Below, piece after piece: positions 31,398 to 42,789 of a stretch of 64,000 bases of DNA. A program made the position numbers and the translations under genes. The stretch is from Homarus americanus (taxonomy: Eukaryota > Arthropoda > Malacostraca > Decapoda > Nephropidae). The notes beneath the pieces are model-generated. The model saw nothing but the letters and a program-made list of their open reading frames with translations. It made no database searches and was not told where the DNA came from. The first letter of the stretch is position 1. The number at the start of each line of letters is the position of its first letter. The stretch lies in the NCBI RefSeq assembly GCF_018991925.1, contig NW_024735518.1:124001-188000 (forward strand). Reading direction: 5' to 3'.

Positions 31398-31402
31398 GTT
31401 TC

Positions 31403-32070
31403 TATTTACATATGTGTTCACATATCACATTTTGAAAACTCCCTTGGGGTCCTCGTGTAAGGGACGAGATCCCAGTATGCAGCAAGCATTCATTCTCTGA
31501 ATCACTATACTGAGGCGCTGGAACAAGTCGCTCCACGCTTTAGAATTTCCAGTGGTTTCAACAAGCCTGGAGCCCAGCTCATTTAAGAACGCCAGGGCCT
31601 TAGTATCCAAGGCTCCAAGAGTCTCTAGCCCAATTGGGACAACATCATATTCATGGCTCAGGTTCCAGTACTGTGCCTCCTTCCAGCTCTCGCTAAAGTT
31701 TATTGTCCTCCTCGCTCCAACTATGAGTGGGAGGTACAGTAAGTACGTGATAAGGTGGAAGCGCATTTGTCCATCGGAGACAAGCGTGATACCATCTGGT
31801 CGTTTGTCGTCGGATCTATAGACCCGTGATTCCCTATGTGATGGGCAGCCCACAGTTGAAAGATTCCTCTTGATGATGCCATAACTTCATTATGTCGCAT
31901 ATACAATCACTTGGTGGCCCCACGTATGAAGGCATAGGTGCTGTGTCAATCTGCCTTCTTGTTAATGCAGATACAATGGTAAATAGTGTGGATAGGGACT
32001 GCATGACGAAGGGTTATATGCCGACACAGAGAGCCAAGGGATCGGGACAACTGCTTAAAGAGGAGTTTGT
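31403..32070 (-). pseudogene. LINE-like C-terminal domain fragment (RHN...KRPDG type)
   Basis: The minus strand carries, in two frames, MRHNEVM followed by DDKRPDGITLV, then YDVVPIGLETLGALDTKALAFL, LGSRLVETTGN and FQRLSIVIQRMNA. I recognise this arrangement as the C-terminal domain found after RT in a group of invertebrate retroelements; the PD of KRPDG may belong to a PD-(D/E)xK nuclease. The region expected between TLV and VGARR is frameshifted and the later catalytic residues cannot be assigned. It starts right at the gypsy target duplication, so the gypsy element may have inserted into or beside it. Confidence 0.6.
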
Positions 32071-32657
32071 AATGGCAAAAAGAAAATCCCTGGCATGAAG
32101 AGCATTCACATCTGTATGACTCACATGTAATGAAACATAATCTTCAAGAACAAAAGACATAAAATATTAGAGAAATGTGAGGATATTTTCTGTCATTGTG
32201 TGTGCGACCCACCAGGAGTATAATATTCAGTAGAGTTATGGTTCGTTCTATATCTGTTGAGTAAGACGAGATCTTTTTTTGCAACTTGTGGTAAAATAAG
32301 GACCTATAAACCCAAGGCTGTAAGGAGCTTGAGACACTTAACACAATTTGAAATATAACACAAGTAAAGGAACTGTAATACACACAATCATTGTCTTATA
32401 CATATACTTATATCTGTACTCTTGAATCATATAATACACATTACATACTTACATATACACATATAATCTTAAACATATATACATACTTATAATTACATAC
32501 AATACACACATGGTATTTTTTTTCTCATCGACATACTTTCTAACAAATACTGTATACACACGTGTACATAAACGTTAAATTTTACAGATAAACTTTCTCA
32601 CGTGCACATTCTCTATCATAAAAAAAATTCCCTCTTACATGCACTTATGAAACACAA

Positions 32658-32688
<31 letters not shown>

Positions 32689-33530
32689 CACATACACACA
32701 CACACAAACACACACACACACACACATACACACACACATATAATCTACATCAATACTAACATAGCAAATAATAATTGTTTATAATCTTGTAGGAACTGTC
32801 ATGGCAGCCTGGCGCACAACAAAAGATGGGAGGCGAGAATCGATATGTCAGCTGCAGTGGACAGTAGACTCAAGCCTATTATAAAAGGAGACGGGTAATC
32901 AATCATCGAGCAAGACAAATTTTTATGAATTGAATACAACATTGTTAATTCTCCTCCTCCTCCTCCTCCTCCTCTTCCTCCTCCCCTTACTCCTCCACCT
33001 CCTCTCTACCTTCTAATTCCTCCCTGGTCTTCCCCTCCGTCTCTACCACAACTTCCGACACTCAGCCACCCAGACGATATTTATGCCACAAACCACTTAA
33101 CCCAGTCCTGGTGCTCTGCTTCCATTCCCGGTTTGTGCGCTCTCTCTCTCTCTCTCTCTCAAGTAGCCGTTTCTCTCCCAGACCCTCGGCATCCCGGCTC
33201 GTGTTCTCCCTCTTGTTTCTTGTTCCCGGTATCCAGCATCATTTAATAGCAACACCTAGAGTTCACTGATGTATGCATTGCAATGTCTTCAGATTTCAGG
33301 ATCGCGTTCAGTGAGTCAATACATATATATTACCTGGACAAATTTAGTCGTTTAGTAATCATCGAAGGTGGTGAGGTGATTTAGTGTTTCAAAAATGCGT
33401 ACTTGCTTCCTGCTGTAATTATCGACACCACTTACTATGATAAATATACAGTAATAATGCATGAAATAGTGAGTCAATAACAATAATAGTTTCAACATAC
33501 ACTACAGAACGAGATGGTTAATGGTGAATG
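32071..33530. other. Unassigned DNA with short simple repeats
   Basis: Holds a CA-rich tract (32658-32742, with CATA and CAAA interruptions), a (CTC)n tract near 32949-32990 and a (CT)n run near 33140-33160. No gene recognised. Confidence 0.6.
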
Positions 33531-34066
33531 TTGTAGGTAATATTATGTGTTGTAGGTAATGGTGAGTGTTGTAGGTGATGGTGAGTGTTGTAGGTAATGG
33601 TGAGTGTTGTAGGTAATGGTGAGTGTTGTAGGTGATGTGAGTGTTGTAGGTGATGGTGAGTTGTTGGTGATGGTGAGTGTTGTAGGTGATGGTGAGTGTT
33701 GTAGGTGATGTGAGTGTTGTAGGTGATGGTGTTGTAGGTGGTGAGTGTTGTATGTAATGGTGAGTGTTGTGAGTGTTGTAGGTATGGTGAGTGTTGTAGG
33801 TGATGGTGAGGTTGTAGGTGATGGTGAGGTTAGGTAATGGTGAGTGTTGTAGGTGATGGTGAGTGTTGTAGGTGATGGTGAGTGTTGTAGGTGATGGAGT
33901 GTTGTAGTGATGTGAGGTTGTAGGTGATGGTGAGTGTTGTAGGTAATGGTGAGTGTTGTAGGTGATGGTGAGTGTTGTAGGTGATGGTGAGTGTTGTAGG
34001 TGATGGTGAGTGTTGTAGGTGATGGTGAGTGTTGTAGGTGATGGTGAGTGTTGTAATGTGATGGTG
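33531..34066. repeat. 19-bp minisatellite, GTGTTGTAGGTGATGGTGA
   Basis: About 28 copies, many shortened by 1-4 bp (e.g. TGATGTGAG, GATGGTGAGG near 33700-33920), with GTAATGG variants. The deletions cluster in the middle of the array. Confidence 0.95.
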
Positions 34067-35054
34067 AGTCTACCGTAGTTAGAGACGCTTTCTTGTCACA
34101 TAACTAGGAAGAAAAATTAATTACTTCTCTTTATGAATCGTGGTTATGAGGAAGTAATGTTTTTAAATTGGCCAAAACCAAAGTGACAGACATTCTTAAC
34201 TGAAACATATCTGATTTTTTTTTTGCTGCATCCATTTCTAAAGATGTGTGACATAATATATCTTTTTTTACGGTTCTATATTTCCCTTCTTTCGTCTTTT
34301 CCATTTTTCCGTATCTCTCCATTCTCTCTCTTTTTCATTCCCTTCATCATTTTCCCCTTTATTCTTATGATCCTTCCAATATTTCTTGATTAATAAAGCA
34401 CTTCAGAACTCTGCATCATGGAACAAAATAACTTTTTTGTTTTTACGGGATCGATGGTGTGATACAGTATTACAGAGGGTCGCTGGCAGGCTGTGTTAAC
34501 CACCACCAATGATGTAATACTGTGCCCTCCACAGTGAATGATGCCCACAATCACCATCAGTCTTATCCTGGATGATACATATTTTTTTTTTTTTTTATGT
34601 AACGGTGAAATATCAAACAAAAAGGAAAATTAAATATATTTTCTTATACATAACCAAAAATACCTTGTTTTAATAAATATACGAGATGTTCATATTATAT
34701 AACGAGTGTTATAATTACCCTGTTTACTCAGAAACTGTAATATTTGTTTAAATAGTTTGAAGCCAACAGGAAGAGGTCATTGCATTAAGTCAGCTTTAAA
34801 CACTGATCATTTGTGTTATAGACAGGTGATGTGTACAGTACATACATTGGCAAGAATACATTGTTATTGTTGTCACATCATCACGGGGAACAGCGACGAA
34901 GGAACAAAGCTTTCTGCCTTTAAAACAGCTTAAGGTATTCCCCATCACATATTAGGGACACTCTTTAGGAAGCTATACCATCACTTCTTACCATTAAAAC
35001 CCATTTATTTAAAGTTCATTACCACCCATTCACTTTACTGTGTTCACACTTGTT
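34067..35054. other. Unassigned AT-rich DNA
   Basis: T runs at about 34209-34217 and 34580-34596. No element recognised. ORFs of 63-76 codons lack features. Confidence 0.5.
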
Positions 35055-35229
<175 letters not shown>

Positions 35230-35474
35230 TAACGGTTTATTGAAAGAGCATAGCAGCCGGAAGGAGCAAAATATACAGTTGCATAACTGGGGAATTGGTC
35301 TCTTGATTGACAAATAATATACAAGTAACATAAGGGATACAAATATGATGTACTCGTATAATAACTAGGTGGGGAGAAGGTCATACTACAGGGCATTTCA
35401 ACATCGTGACATTGCAAGAAGGTAAGATTGACTGAGAGTGAATACACTGGTTGTTTACAAGTTGTTGATATTTT

Positions 35475-35744
35475 TTACAATGGTTGGGACTGGGCTGTTC
35501 TTATAGCGATCAGTACGTGCTCGTATGGGCTGGATGCGGTTGTGGTGTCGAACAGCAATTCGCAGACTAGGGATCTCGGGCGGTAGTAGGAGACGGTGTC
35601 GAGGATGGTGCAGAAGCTTCTCACCAAATTGAAAATGAGGTCGTGGTGATGGTCAGAGACAGCTAAGAGGGTCAGTGTGTTGAGCGCTTCTTGATATGTG
35701 GAGTAGGAATAGGAGAGAATAATCTTGCATGCCCTCTTTTGCAC
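35475..35744 (-). pseudogene. LINE-A copy 2: pol C-terminal tail
   Basis: 89 codons starting MQKRACKIILS, with YQEALNTLTLLAVSDHHHDL and PRSLVCELLFDTTTAS. It matches 10366-10677 and 46384-46581. It ends just upstream of the LINE-A 3' UTR. Confidence 0.8.
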
Positions 35745-35882
35745 TTTTTCTAGGTGTTTACGTTGTGTGGCATTTAGGGAGGAAGACCAGGTGGGGGAGG
35801 CATAGGTGAGCTTGGGAAGTATGAAAGTTGATAATGGAGCACAGGGGTTTAGCTAGTTCCGGAGAGAACTCATGGTATACTT

Positions 35883-36660
35883 TCATTGGTACATTAAGTC
35901 AATGGGGGTGTTGTCCAGACGTTTTGCTACTTCAAGTTCTTCCACTAAGTCATTGGGATAGGGTGCTGGTAGGTAAGCAGGGAGATTGGTTGTGTCAAGC
36001 CAGGGGAGCGTCTGGCATATAGTTGCGAAATGGTTGTTTGATTGCTCAGCTGCGTCAACATTAGTGAGATGGCTAAGGAAGGGGAGGGGGTGTGTCTTAT
36101 TGTTTAGTCCACAGAGTTCTTCAAGCTTACTATACCACTGACTGATGTTTGTCTGCTTCAGGTGTTGCAACTTGGTTGGATAATGGGACTTCTTTGCAGT
36201 GCATATTTCACAGATGATTTGGTTGCGAAGGGACCTGTAGCTGTTGTGGTCATTGAGATAACAGGCGTTGTCTCTCTGCTGCATAAGTCTTTTCATCCGA
36301 TGTGTGATCCAGGGCAAGTCAGCTGGGTGTGAGCTGACGGACTTCTCGGGGGAGAAGTGGTGGTAAGCTTCCGTGGTGGTGTTGGTATAATTTATCCATT
36401 TGGTGTCCACGTCATCTACACTAAGTATTTCAGTCCAGGGATGATGAACTATCCACTGCCAGAAGAGAAGCACTGCAGAGTCAGTAATCAGCCTGTAGGT
36501 CTTGGTGTAGGGTCTCTGCACTTGGCTGGTAGTGGCAGCTGGGGACCAGAGGACTGATAGGTGTGTGCTACACCCGATAGGAGGCATTGGTTGAGGTAGT
36601 TAGTACTGGTCCGCTAAGTCAGTTAAGATAAGGTCAAGGGTATTTTGACCGTGTGTGGGG
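35883..36660 (-). pseudogene. LINE-A copy 2: endonuclease end and linker
   Basis: The 234-codon frame (36587-35883) is the longest intact linker of this family in the window. It starts PPIGCSTHLSVLW, contains WIVHHPWTEILSVDDVDTKW, DLPWITHRMKRLMQQRD and WYSKLEELCGL, and ends at the deletion where the RT should begin (LDNTPIDLMYQ). Upstream, TLDLILTDLADQY in another frame marks the endonuclease C-terminus. Confidence 0.8.
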
Positions 36661-37230
36661 AAGTTAACAACTATGATAGTAGCAGCTGGTCTTCGATATC
36701 AGTGGTGTAAATTTCGTTATAATCCCCGCATAGTACTAGGTTGGAACATGGGTACCTAACTCTGAGGTGGTAATGAGGTGATTAATAAGAGTGTCTCTGG
36801 TGGGTGAGCGAGGCGGATGGTATGCCACACAGTATATGATAGAAGCAGTGTGGCGTGGGTGGGCCCGTGGCACGACCCGTACCCATAATGCCTCCACATC
36901 AGCTGGGCCTAGAACAGCCAGGCGTGATGGGCGTAGTTCACCTTGACAGAAGAGGGCAACGCCCTCTCTGCGTTCATGTAAATGAAGGTGATGAAAGAGT
37001 TGATATCCCTCAATGTGGCACGCTTCAGGAACAATTTGACAAGCTTCACATATGGCAACGACGTTGGCAGCGACTGAGTGGACTGTGGTTGCCAGTTTGT
37101 CAAATCTATTAGCTAATAAGGTGACGTTGAAGAGCAGTAAAGAGGGGAGACGGTACCATATTCATGGAACTTCGTGTATTGGTACGGTCTGTCAGGAGTA
37201 GGTTTCTCTGGTTTCTTCGTGGAGGTGATG
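36661..37230 (-). pseudogene. LINE-A copy 2: APE-type endonuclease
   Basis: Across frames the minus strand reads SLLLFNVTLLANRFDKLATTV, VVAICEACQIVPEACH, VALFCQGELRPSRL and WVRVVPRAHPRHTASII, matching the copy-1 endonuclease segment by segment. Several frameshifts and stops. Confidence 0.75.
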
Positions 37231-37341
37231 TCCTAATGGGCTTTTGTTTATGACGTCTTTCTCTACGGTTGCGAGCATGGAATATGTTCAGTGATTTAAA
37301 TCGTTTGATATCATTGCCATCAGGATAACCGTTCCCACGCT

Positions 37342-37611
37342 TTAGAAGGTACAGGGAGCGTCTGGAGTAAGTAACTGGTTGATATCTGTTGTTGTGGACA
37401 GACAGAAGTGTTTGTCCGCGGTGGCCATAATCTTGCTGGTGGTGCTTTGAACGCCACTGACACTGGTAGACATATGCTCACATTTGTCTGTCGTAAACAC
37501 CGTGAGTCCTTTACTCCGGAACTTAAGGGTCGCCGACACAGTACCCACGGTATATGTAAACACCGCGGTTGTTCTTGTCACTTGCTCTTTGAAGGTAGAC
37601 AAAGTTCCCAC
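37342..37611 (-). pseudogene. Possible LINE-A ORF1 remnant
   Basis: 89 codons rich in Thr and Ser (start MGTLSTFKEQVTRTTA). No zinc knuckle or coiled coil is visible. Position between the leader and the endonuclease suggests 5' UTR or ORF1 of LINE-A; copy 1 lacks this segment. Function not recognised. Confidence 0.35.
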
Positions 37612-37840
37612 CGTCTGGTATTACACTGCTGTGTTTTTGTGCTCTCCCTTGGAATACACTATCTAGTCACTGTTTGGTAACCAATCATTGCACTCATCAA
37701 TTGAAGGTTTTGCTGATAAATCCTGGTGTAGTGAGGTTGGTAGGGAGTTGGGATATAACAAGGGGGCAGGGCGAAACAGACTTGGCCTGGCTGCCAGTTA
37801 GGAGCGCCTACAGAACACGTCTTGTCTCACTGAGGGTTGC

Positions 37841-38240
37841 CTCCAGCCGACCCAGCTGCAGAATAGGTACCTAAACATATAGCTGTCTCCTTGTGTACTA
37901 AAGGCTTCGTATACAGTGTACTGTATCCACATGAACTGGTCGACAGGCCTCTGACTCACTGCCATTCCATACAGAATGTAGAGTGAGAAGAGTATGTCTA
38001 ACTACTGCGTTCATCAGCACTGACGGCACACCCATGATTATATATGAAACCCAAGGCTTTACTTCAGATGTAAGCTTAATATCAACTGTAGAACTTTATT
38101 TCAGATGTAGAGCTTTACGTTAAATATACTGTAGAACATTGCATAAGATATTGAGTTTAAAGTAAACCATAAAGCTTAATGATGAATATGGAAATTTACG
38201 TATACCTCAGAACTTTATGTCAATTTAGAGCTTTACGTCA
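37841..38240. other. Unassigned DNA with degenerate ~40-bp repeats
   Basis: Phrases such as AGAGCTTTACGT, GTAGAACTTTA and TTCAGATGTA recur with changes between 38050 and 38235, indicating an old tandem repeat. No gene. Confidence 0.5.
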
Positions 38241-38243
38241 CAT

Positions 38244-38310
38244 ATGGATTCGAACCCACGGCCCACGAGCCCATGACTGTGACCGGGGAACGCTACCTCT
38301 GGACCACCAG
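38244..38310 (-). repeat. tRNA-derived SINE head, copy 1
   Basis: On the minus strand an A box TGGTCCAGAGG (38296-38306) and a B box GGTTCGAATCC (38246-38256) both match RNA polymerase III consensus exactly and have tRNA-like spacing. The rest does not fold into a complete tRNA. It shares about 58 bp with the head at 38530-38588, but the SINE body does not follow here. Confidence 0.7.
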
Positions 38311-38461
38311 GATACTAAAAGCAGTCCTAGACTCTGTTATATTTCACACAAAGCCTGTTCAACGAGCTTAAGGCGCCGCGAACCTCTAATGGGGACTACC
38401 CGTATCACGTAGGTGGTCAGAGTAACGTTTTACCAAATCCGGCTTCGAAACACGAGGATCC

Positions 38462-38643
38462 ATATATATTTCATTGGCCCAATAAAGCACGCGGACTTCT
38501 ACATACAATCAACACCTCAACACGCCAGGATTCGAACCCACGGCCCACGAGCCCATGACTGTGACCGGGGAACGCTACCTCTGGACCTGGCGGGTTGAGG
38601 TGTTGATTGTATGTAGAAGTCCGCGTGCTTTATTGGGCTAATG

Positions 38644-38653
<10 letters not shown>
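38462..38653. repeat. tRNA-derived SINE arranged as a palindrome
   Basis: Arms 38462-38529 and 38586-38653 are reverse complements (about 66/68), with a 56-bp spacer. The spacer is the tRNA-like head on the minus strand (B box 38528-38538, A box near 38578-38588, first base altered). The arms are the SINE body (GAGGTGTTGATTGTATGTAG, then TTTATTGGGC). So one head is flanked by two inverted bodies. The right arm passes into the AT tract at 38648. Confidence 0.85.

Positions 38654-38704
<51 letters not shown>
38648..38704. repeat. (AT)n microsatellite between SINE and Penelope-like element
   Basis: Pure AT run joining the SINE tail to the truncated 5' end of Penelope-like copy B. Confidence 0.95.
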
Positions 38705-38707
<3 letters not shown>

Positions 38708-38719
38708 CCATTTCTTGAT

Positions 38720-39400
38720 ATGCTTATCATGAGAAATGGCCAAAACTATAAATTTAAGGTATATAGAAAGCCCACACAGGTAGACAGTTTCATTCACTTT
38801 TTATCCAATCACCTTGAGTCTACCAAAATGTCAGTTTTTTCTGCTATGTTCCTACGATGTCTGCGTATTTGTGACTCTGAATTTATTGACAACGAATTTA
38901 AACACATTCGTTCTATTGCACAGAAACTTGGGTACCCTTCTGTGTTTGTTGATCGTTGCTTTAAAAGGGCTAAAAAATCCTTTCATTCCTCTGTAACCAG
39001 ACAAGTTCCTACACTTAAGAATATTTTGACTCTGCCCTATCGTGATGAATTTGTCCCTTTAGTTCGGTCCCTCAAGCTTCTAAATATTAATGTTGTTTTC
39101 AAGTATGACTCAACCATTACCAATATGTTAATAAGGAATAGCCCAAGTTTGAATGTAAATGAAAGTGTTTATTGTATTCCATGTAGCCAATGTAATTGTA
39201 ATTATGTAGGTCAGACAGGAAAAACACTGCAGCTCAGAATCAAACAACATAAGTATAATATCAGAACTGCATCTGAAAGCAGTGCCTTATTCGTTCATGT
39301 TAGGAATAATAATCACCCCATTGCTTGGGAAAAAAGCTTAGAAGTATTCAAATCATCTTGTGTCACAGAAAGACTTCTGGTTGAAGCTAGTTTGATTTAG
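38720..39400 (+). pseudogene. Penelope-like RT C-terminus and GIY-YIG endonuclease
   Basis: Open for 226 codons. The first part (FKVYRKPTQVDSFIHFLSNH) is the RT thumb region of Penelope-like elements. From about residue 148 comes the endonuclease: VYCIPCSQC with two Cys pairs, NYVGQTGK (the YIG-type motif), LRIKQHK, then HVRNNNHPIAWEKS and the catalytic-region Glu in TERLLVEA. An in-frame TAG at 39398-39400 interrupts the sequence; copy A continues through this point. The RT palm is absent, so the piece cannot be autonomous. Confidence 0.88.
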
Positions 39401-39705
39401 GAATTAAAATCAATAAACCTTAGTGATGGTCAGTTCAAAACTGATAATATGTTACATAAATTTATTTGTCAGTGGCCCAAGGTTAAAAATGTTTTGAAAA
39501 CCTTTGATCTTGATGTATGACAGTTATTTTGTGGGTCCCTTTTTTCTGACCTGACCTGTCTAGTCACGTCACCACCCTTCTCTTAAGCTCCTCTACGGTT
39601 GTGTTGGTGTGGGGATTAGTGGATGTCATCATTATGACCTGACCTCATGTTTTTAGGTCACCCTGTATATTTAAGCCTCTCTCTGTCCATGTAATCCAGT
39701 TGCCT

Positions 39706-39732
39706 CTGAAGATGTCTTGAATAAAGACGAAA
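39706..39732 (+). other. Hammerhead-like core motif in Penelope-like 3' region
   Basis: CTGAAGA, one extra T, a GTCTT/AAGAC hairpin with loop GAATA, then GAAA: the order of a hammerhead ribozyme core (CUGANGA, stem II, GAAA). Copy A has the same at 13270-13296. The extra U before stem II is unusual and flanking stems I and III were not established. Confidence 0.3.
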
Positions 39733-39778
39733 GCTAAGGTACTCCGTTGTTTCCATTTTCCTGTGTGATTTTATCAAG

Positions 39779-39819
<41 letters not shown>

Positions 39820-39826
39820 CATGTGT
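39779..39826. repeat. (AT)n(GT)n microsatellite at Penelope-like 3' end
   Basis: AT units followed by GT units, directly continuing the 3' terminus of copy B. Confidence 0.95.
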
Positions 39827-39964
39827 GGTGTGTGTGTTGTCTGAGCCACACAAACCACCAAAACCTGAAGACTTGGTGCAGTTATTGCTGAAATAAGGGA
39901 CTGGGTGTGTTGCATGTGGTCCTTCAGCATCCACAGGGGACTTTATTAATGTCACACTTAACAT

Positions 39965-40485
39965 CACCATCATCCACCATCTCCTCTAACACTCCACCTC
40001 ACCTCCATCATCTCCATCCTTCTCCTCCAACACTTTACCTTCTCCCCACCAATAACATCATCCACCATCTTCATCCATCCCTCCATCAACCTTCGCCATA
40101 CTTCACCATCCTTTATTATCTTCTAATACCTTTATCTCCTCCAACATTCCACCACCGTCCTCCATCTTCCCCAACACTTTACAATCCTCTACCACCCTAC
40201 AGTTTCCTTCAACACTTCACCATCCTTCACCACCATACTTTACCATCGTACATCACCATCATCAATCATCATCCTCCAACATTTAATCCTCCTCACCCAT
40301 CCTCCACCACTCCGCCATCCTTCAACTATTCACCATCCTCCACCACTCCGCCATTCTCCAACTCTCCACAATCTTCTACCTCTCCACCATCCTTCAACTC
40401 ACCACCCTCCCCCCTACACTGCACCATCCCTCAACCCTCCAACTTTCCACCATCCTCCACCACTCTAACATCCTCCAACACGTGA
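39965..40485. repeat. Degenerate C/T-rich tandem DNA (CCTCCAACACT type)
   Basis: Diverged repeats of CATCCTCCAACACTTTAC and CACCATC words. They look like an old relative of the 16-bp ACTCCAACACTACCAT satellite at 41.6-44.2 kb. The 192-codon Pro/Ser/His ORF is low complexity, not a gene. Confidence 0.7.
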
Positions 40486-41039
40486 AGCCTTACATAGGAA
40501 TATCAACTCAAATGTTTCGACACATAATGATGATCATGTGATGTTAGATGGAGTCTGGCCATCAGTATGGTGCTGGGTCGACAGTCGGAAGTGTTACGCA
40601 CCAGTGAGCGTGGGGTCCGTGAGCGCTAGATTCCGTGTTGGTGTTAGCACGGTCATCTTGCGTTACCACTACCTGTCATGGGACTATTTAGTAAGCTCGC
40701 CATACTAGTGATACAATACAGGTTATATTATTAAAGTGTAAAGACCGACTCTATCGCAACACTACTTTTGTTGTTCGCGTGAGATATGAAAAGATTAACT
40801 ATAGACAAAAGTTTAAATATAGGCGACTTCTCTTATTCACAGAACTATATATATATTTATTTTTGTGTTTTATGGGCTCACATATTATTCAGAAGCGCTA
40901 TCGCTGGACTCAGATTTATGTTAAGTGTTGAAATAATGGAAGTGTTTGGTGTTGACATTATGTATTACTGCTCTTGACGTCACACCATGCCACAGAATTA
41001 ATCCATTAAACCCTAAACGCAGATGTTGTGTTAACTTAT
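40486..41039. other. Unassigned DNA
   Basis: No gene, RNA or element recognised. Confidence 0.5.
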
Positions 41040-41313
41040 TACTATACCAGTCAGGTAGTAGGTAGTAGGCTGCTGTCAATCATGGAGGTATTACTGCCTT
41101 GGAAGATATTGGAAGCATAATGTATTGTCTACAGTAATGGTAGACCCTGCTGTCAAAGGCATCACAAAAATTGTGACCAAATCCCAAATTCCTGATCTGA
41201 CTTTCTGCCTCATTTACACATAATTGCAGAGTTACAATTGTTTCTCTTACTTGACAACACAACATATAATTTATTGTTTCTCACTTTTGATTTTTTTTAT
41301 TATTTATTTATGG

Positions 41314-41353
<40 letters not shown>

Positions 41354-41380
41354 CCATCACCATCACCATCACCATCACCA

Positions 41381-41419
<39 letters not shown>

Positions 41420-41490
41420 TTTATTTTCGCCCCTCTGGCCTTGATATGGGTCATTAAAATTGACCTGTGCCCAGGTGGGCTAATACCTGT
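41040..41490 (+). repeat. LINE 3'-end repeat, copy B, with internal triplet tract
   Basis: Collinear with 13915-14262, and ends with the same 3' terminus as the Jockey-type LINE at 15.3 kb (GACCTGTGCCCAGGTGGGCT, then AATACCTGTAAAAAAA). A compound (ATC)n(ACC)n(ATT)n microsatellite at 41314-41417 is inserted or expanded within it. Confidence 0.65.
41314..41417. repeat. Compound (ATC)n(ACCATC)n(ATT)n microsatellite
   Basis: ATC units, then ACCATC hexamers, then ATT units. Poly-His, poly-Asn and poly-Asp frames are artefacts. Confidence 0.95.
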
Positions 41491-41579
41491 AAAAAAAATA
41501 TACAAAAAAAACAAAGTGAGATGCTGAGAGGTTAACCTAAGGAGTCAAACAGGGAACGAACATGACGTTGTATCCTGTA

Positions 41580-42788
41580 ATACTCTAACATCCTCCAACA
41601 CTACCATACTCCAACACTACCATACTCCAACACTACCATGCTCCAACACTACCATGCTCCAACACTACCATACTCCAACACTACCATACTCCAACACTAC
41701 CATACTCCAACACTACCATACTCCAACACTACCATACTCCAACACTACCATACTCCAACACTACCATACTCCAAAACTACCACCCTGACACTACCATACC
41801 CAACACCATCATACTCCAACACCACCATACCCATCACTACCATACCCTACACTACCATACTCCAACACTACCATACTCCAACACTACCGTATTCCCAACA
41901 CTACCATACCCAACACTGTTACCATACTGAACACCCCCATACTCCAACACTACCATACTCCAACACTACCATACTCCAACACTACCATACTCCATCACTA
42001 CCATACTCCATTACTACCATACTCCAACACCACCATACTCCAACACTACCATACTCCAACACTACCATACTCCAACACTACCATACTCCAACACTCCCAT
42101 ACTCCAACACTACCATACTCCAACACTACCATACTCCAACACTACCATATTCCAACACTACCATACTCCACCACCACCATACTCCATCACTACCATACTC
42201 CAACACTAATATACTCCAACATCACTGTACTCCAACTCAACCACACTCCAACACTACCATACTCCAACTCCACCATACTACAACACTACCATACTCCAAC
42301 ACTGCCCATACCCAACACTACCATACTCCATCACCACCATACCCCATCACTACCATACTCCAACACTACCATACTCCAACTCCACCATACTACAACACTA
42401 CCATACTCCATCACCACCATACTCCAACACTACCATACTCCAACTCCAACATACTCCAACACTAAAATACTCCAACAGTACCATACTCCAACACTGCCAT
42501 ACATCCATCACCACCATACTCCATCACTACCATATTCCATCACTACCATATTCCAACACTACCATACTCATTCACCACCATACTCCAACACTACCATACT
42601 CCAACACTACCATACTCCAACACTACCATACTCCGACAATACCATATTCCAACACTACCATGCTCCAACAATACCATATTCCAACACTACCATACTCCAA
42701 CACTACCATACTCCAACACTACCATACTCCAACACTACCATACTCCAACACTACCATACTCCGACACTACCATATTCCAACACTACCA
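41580..42788. repeat. 16-bp satellite ACTCCAACACTACCAT, block 1
   Basis: About 75 copies, many perfect, with CCATCACTACCAT, CCAACACCACCAT and short-unit variants. The 275-codon ORF (Thr-Pro-Thr-Leu-Pro-Tyr-Ser repeats) arises because three 16-bp units keep the frame. Confidence 0.97.
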
Positions 42789-42789
42789 T

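Larger units (their letters stand above)
35230..37840 (-). mobile_element. LINE-A copy 2 with RT core deleted
   Basis: Minus strand, from a leader near 37840 (matching 7828-7930) through a possible ORF1 remnant, the APE-type endonuclease (about 37215-36620), the linker (36587-35883), and then, after a direct join near 35828, the C-terminal RT tail (35744-35475) and 3' UTR to 35230. Compared with copy 1, about 880 bp (9430-10312) containing the whole RT palm is missing. The 3' hairpin is partly lost. A non-autonomous, dead derivative. Confidence 0.85.
38705..39778 (+). mobile_element. Penelope-like element, copy B, 5'-truncated
   Basis: Starts inside the RT C-terminal region (PFLDMLIMRNG) and runs through the GIY-YIG endonuclease to a 3' region of about 290 bp ending ATCAAGATAT. 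It shares its 3' part with copy A at 12.7-13.3 kb, at high identity, but is in uniform orientation. It is bounded on both sides by AT tracts. Confidence 0.9.

Noticed and set aside
38244..38310. Functional tRNA gene
   Set aside because: A and B boxes are perfect, but acceptor and anticodon stems do not form and the unit is repeated as a SINE head.
39907..40485. 192-codon Pro/Ser/His ORF
   Set aside because: Low-complexity degenerate tandem DNA.
41638..42465. 275-codon Thr/Pro/Leu/Tyr/Ser ORF
   Set aside because: By-product of the 16-bp satellite; no gene features. The same applies to 43718-44307.
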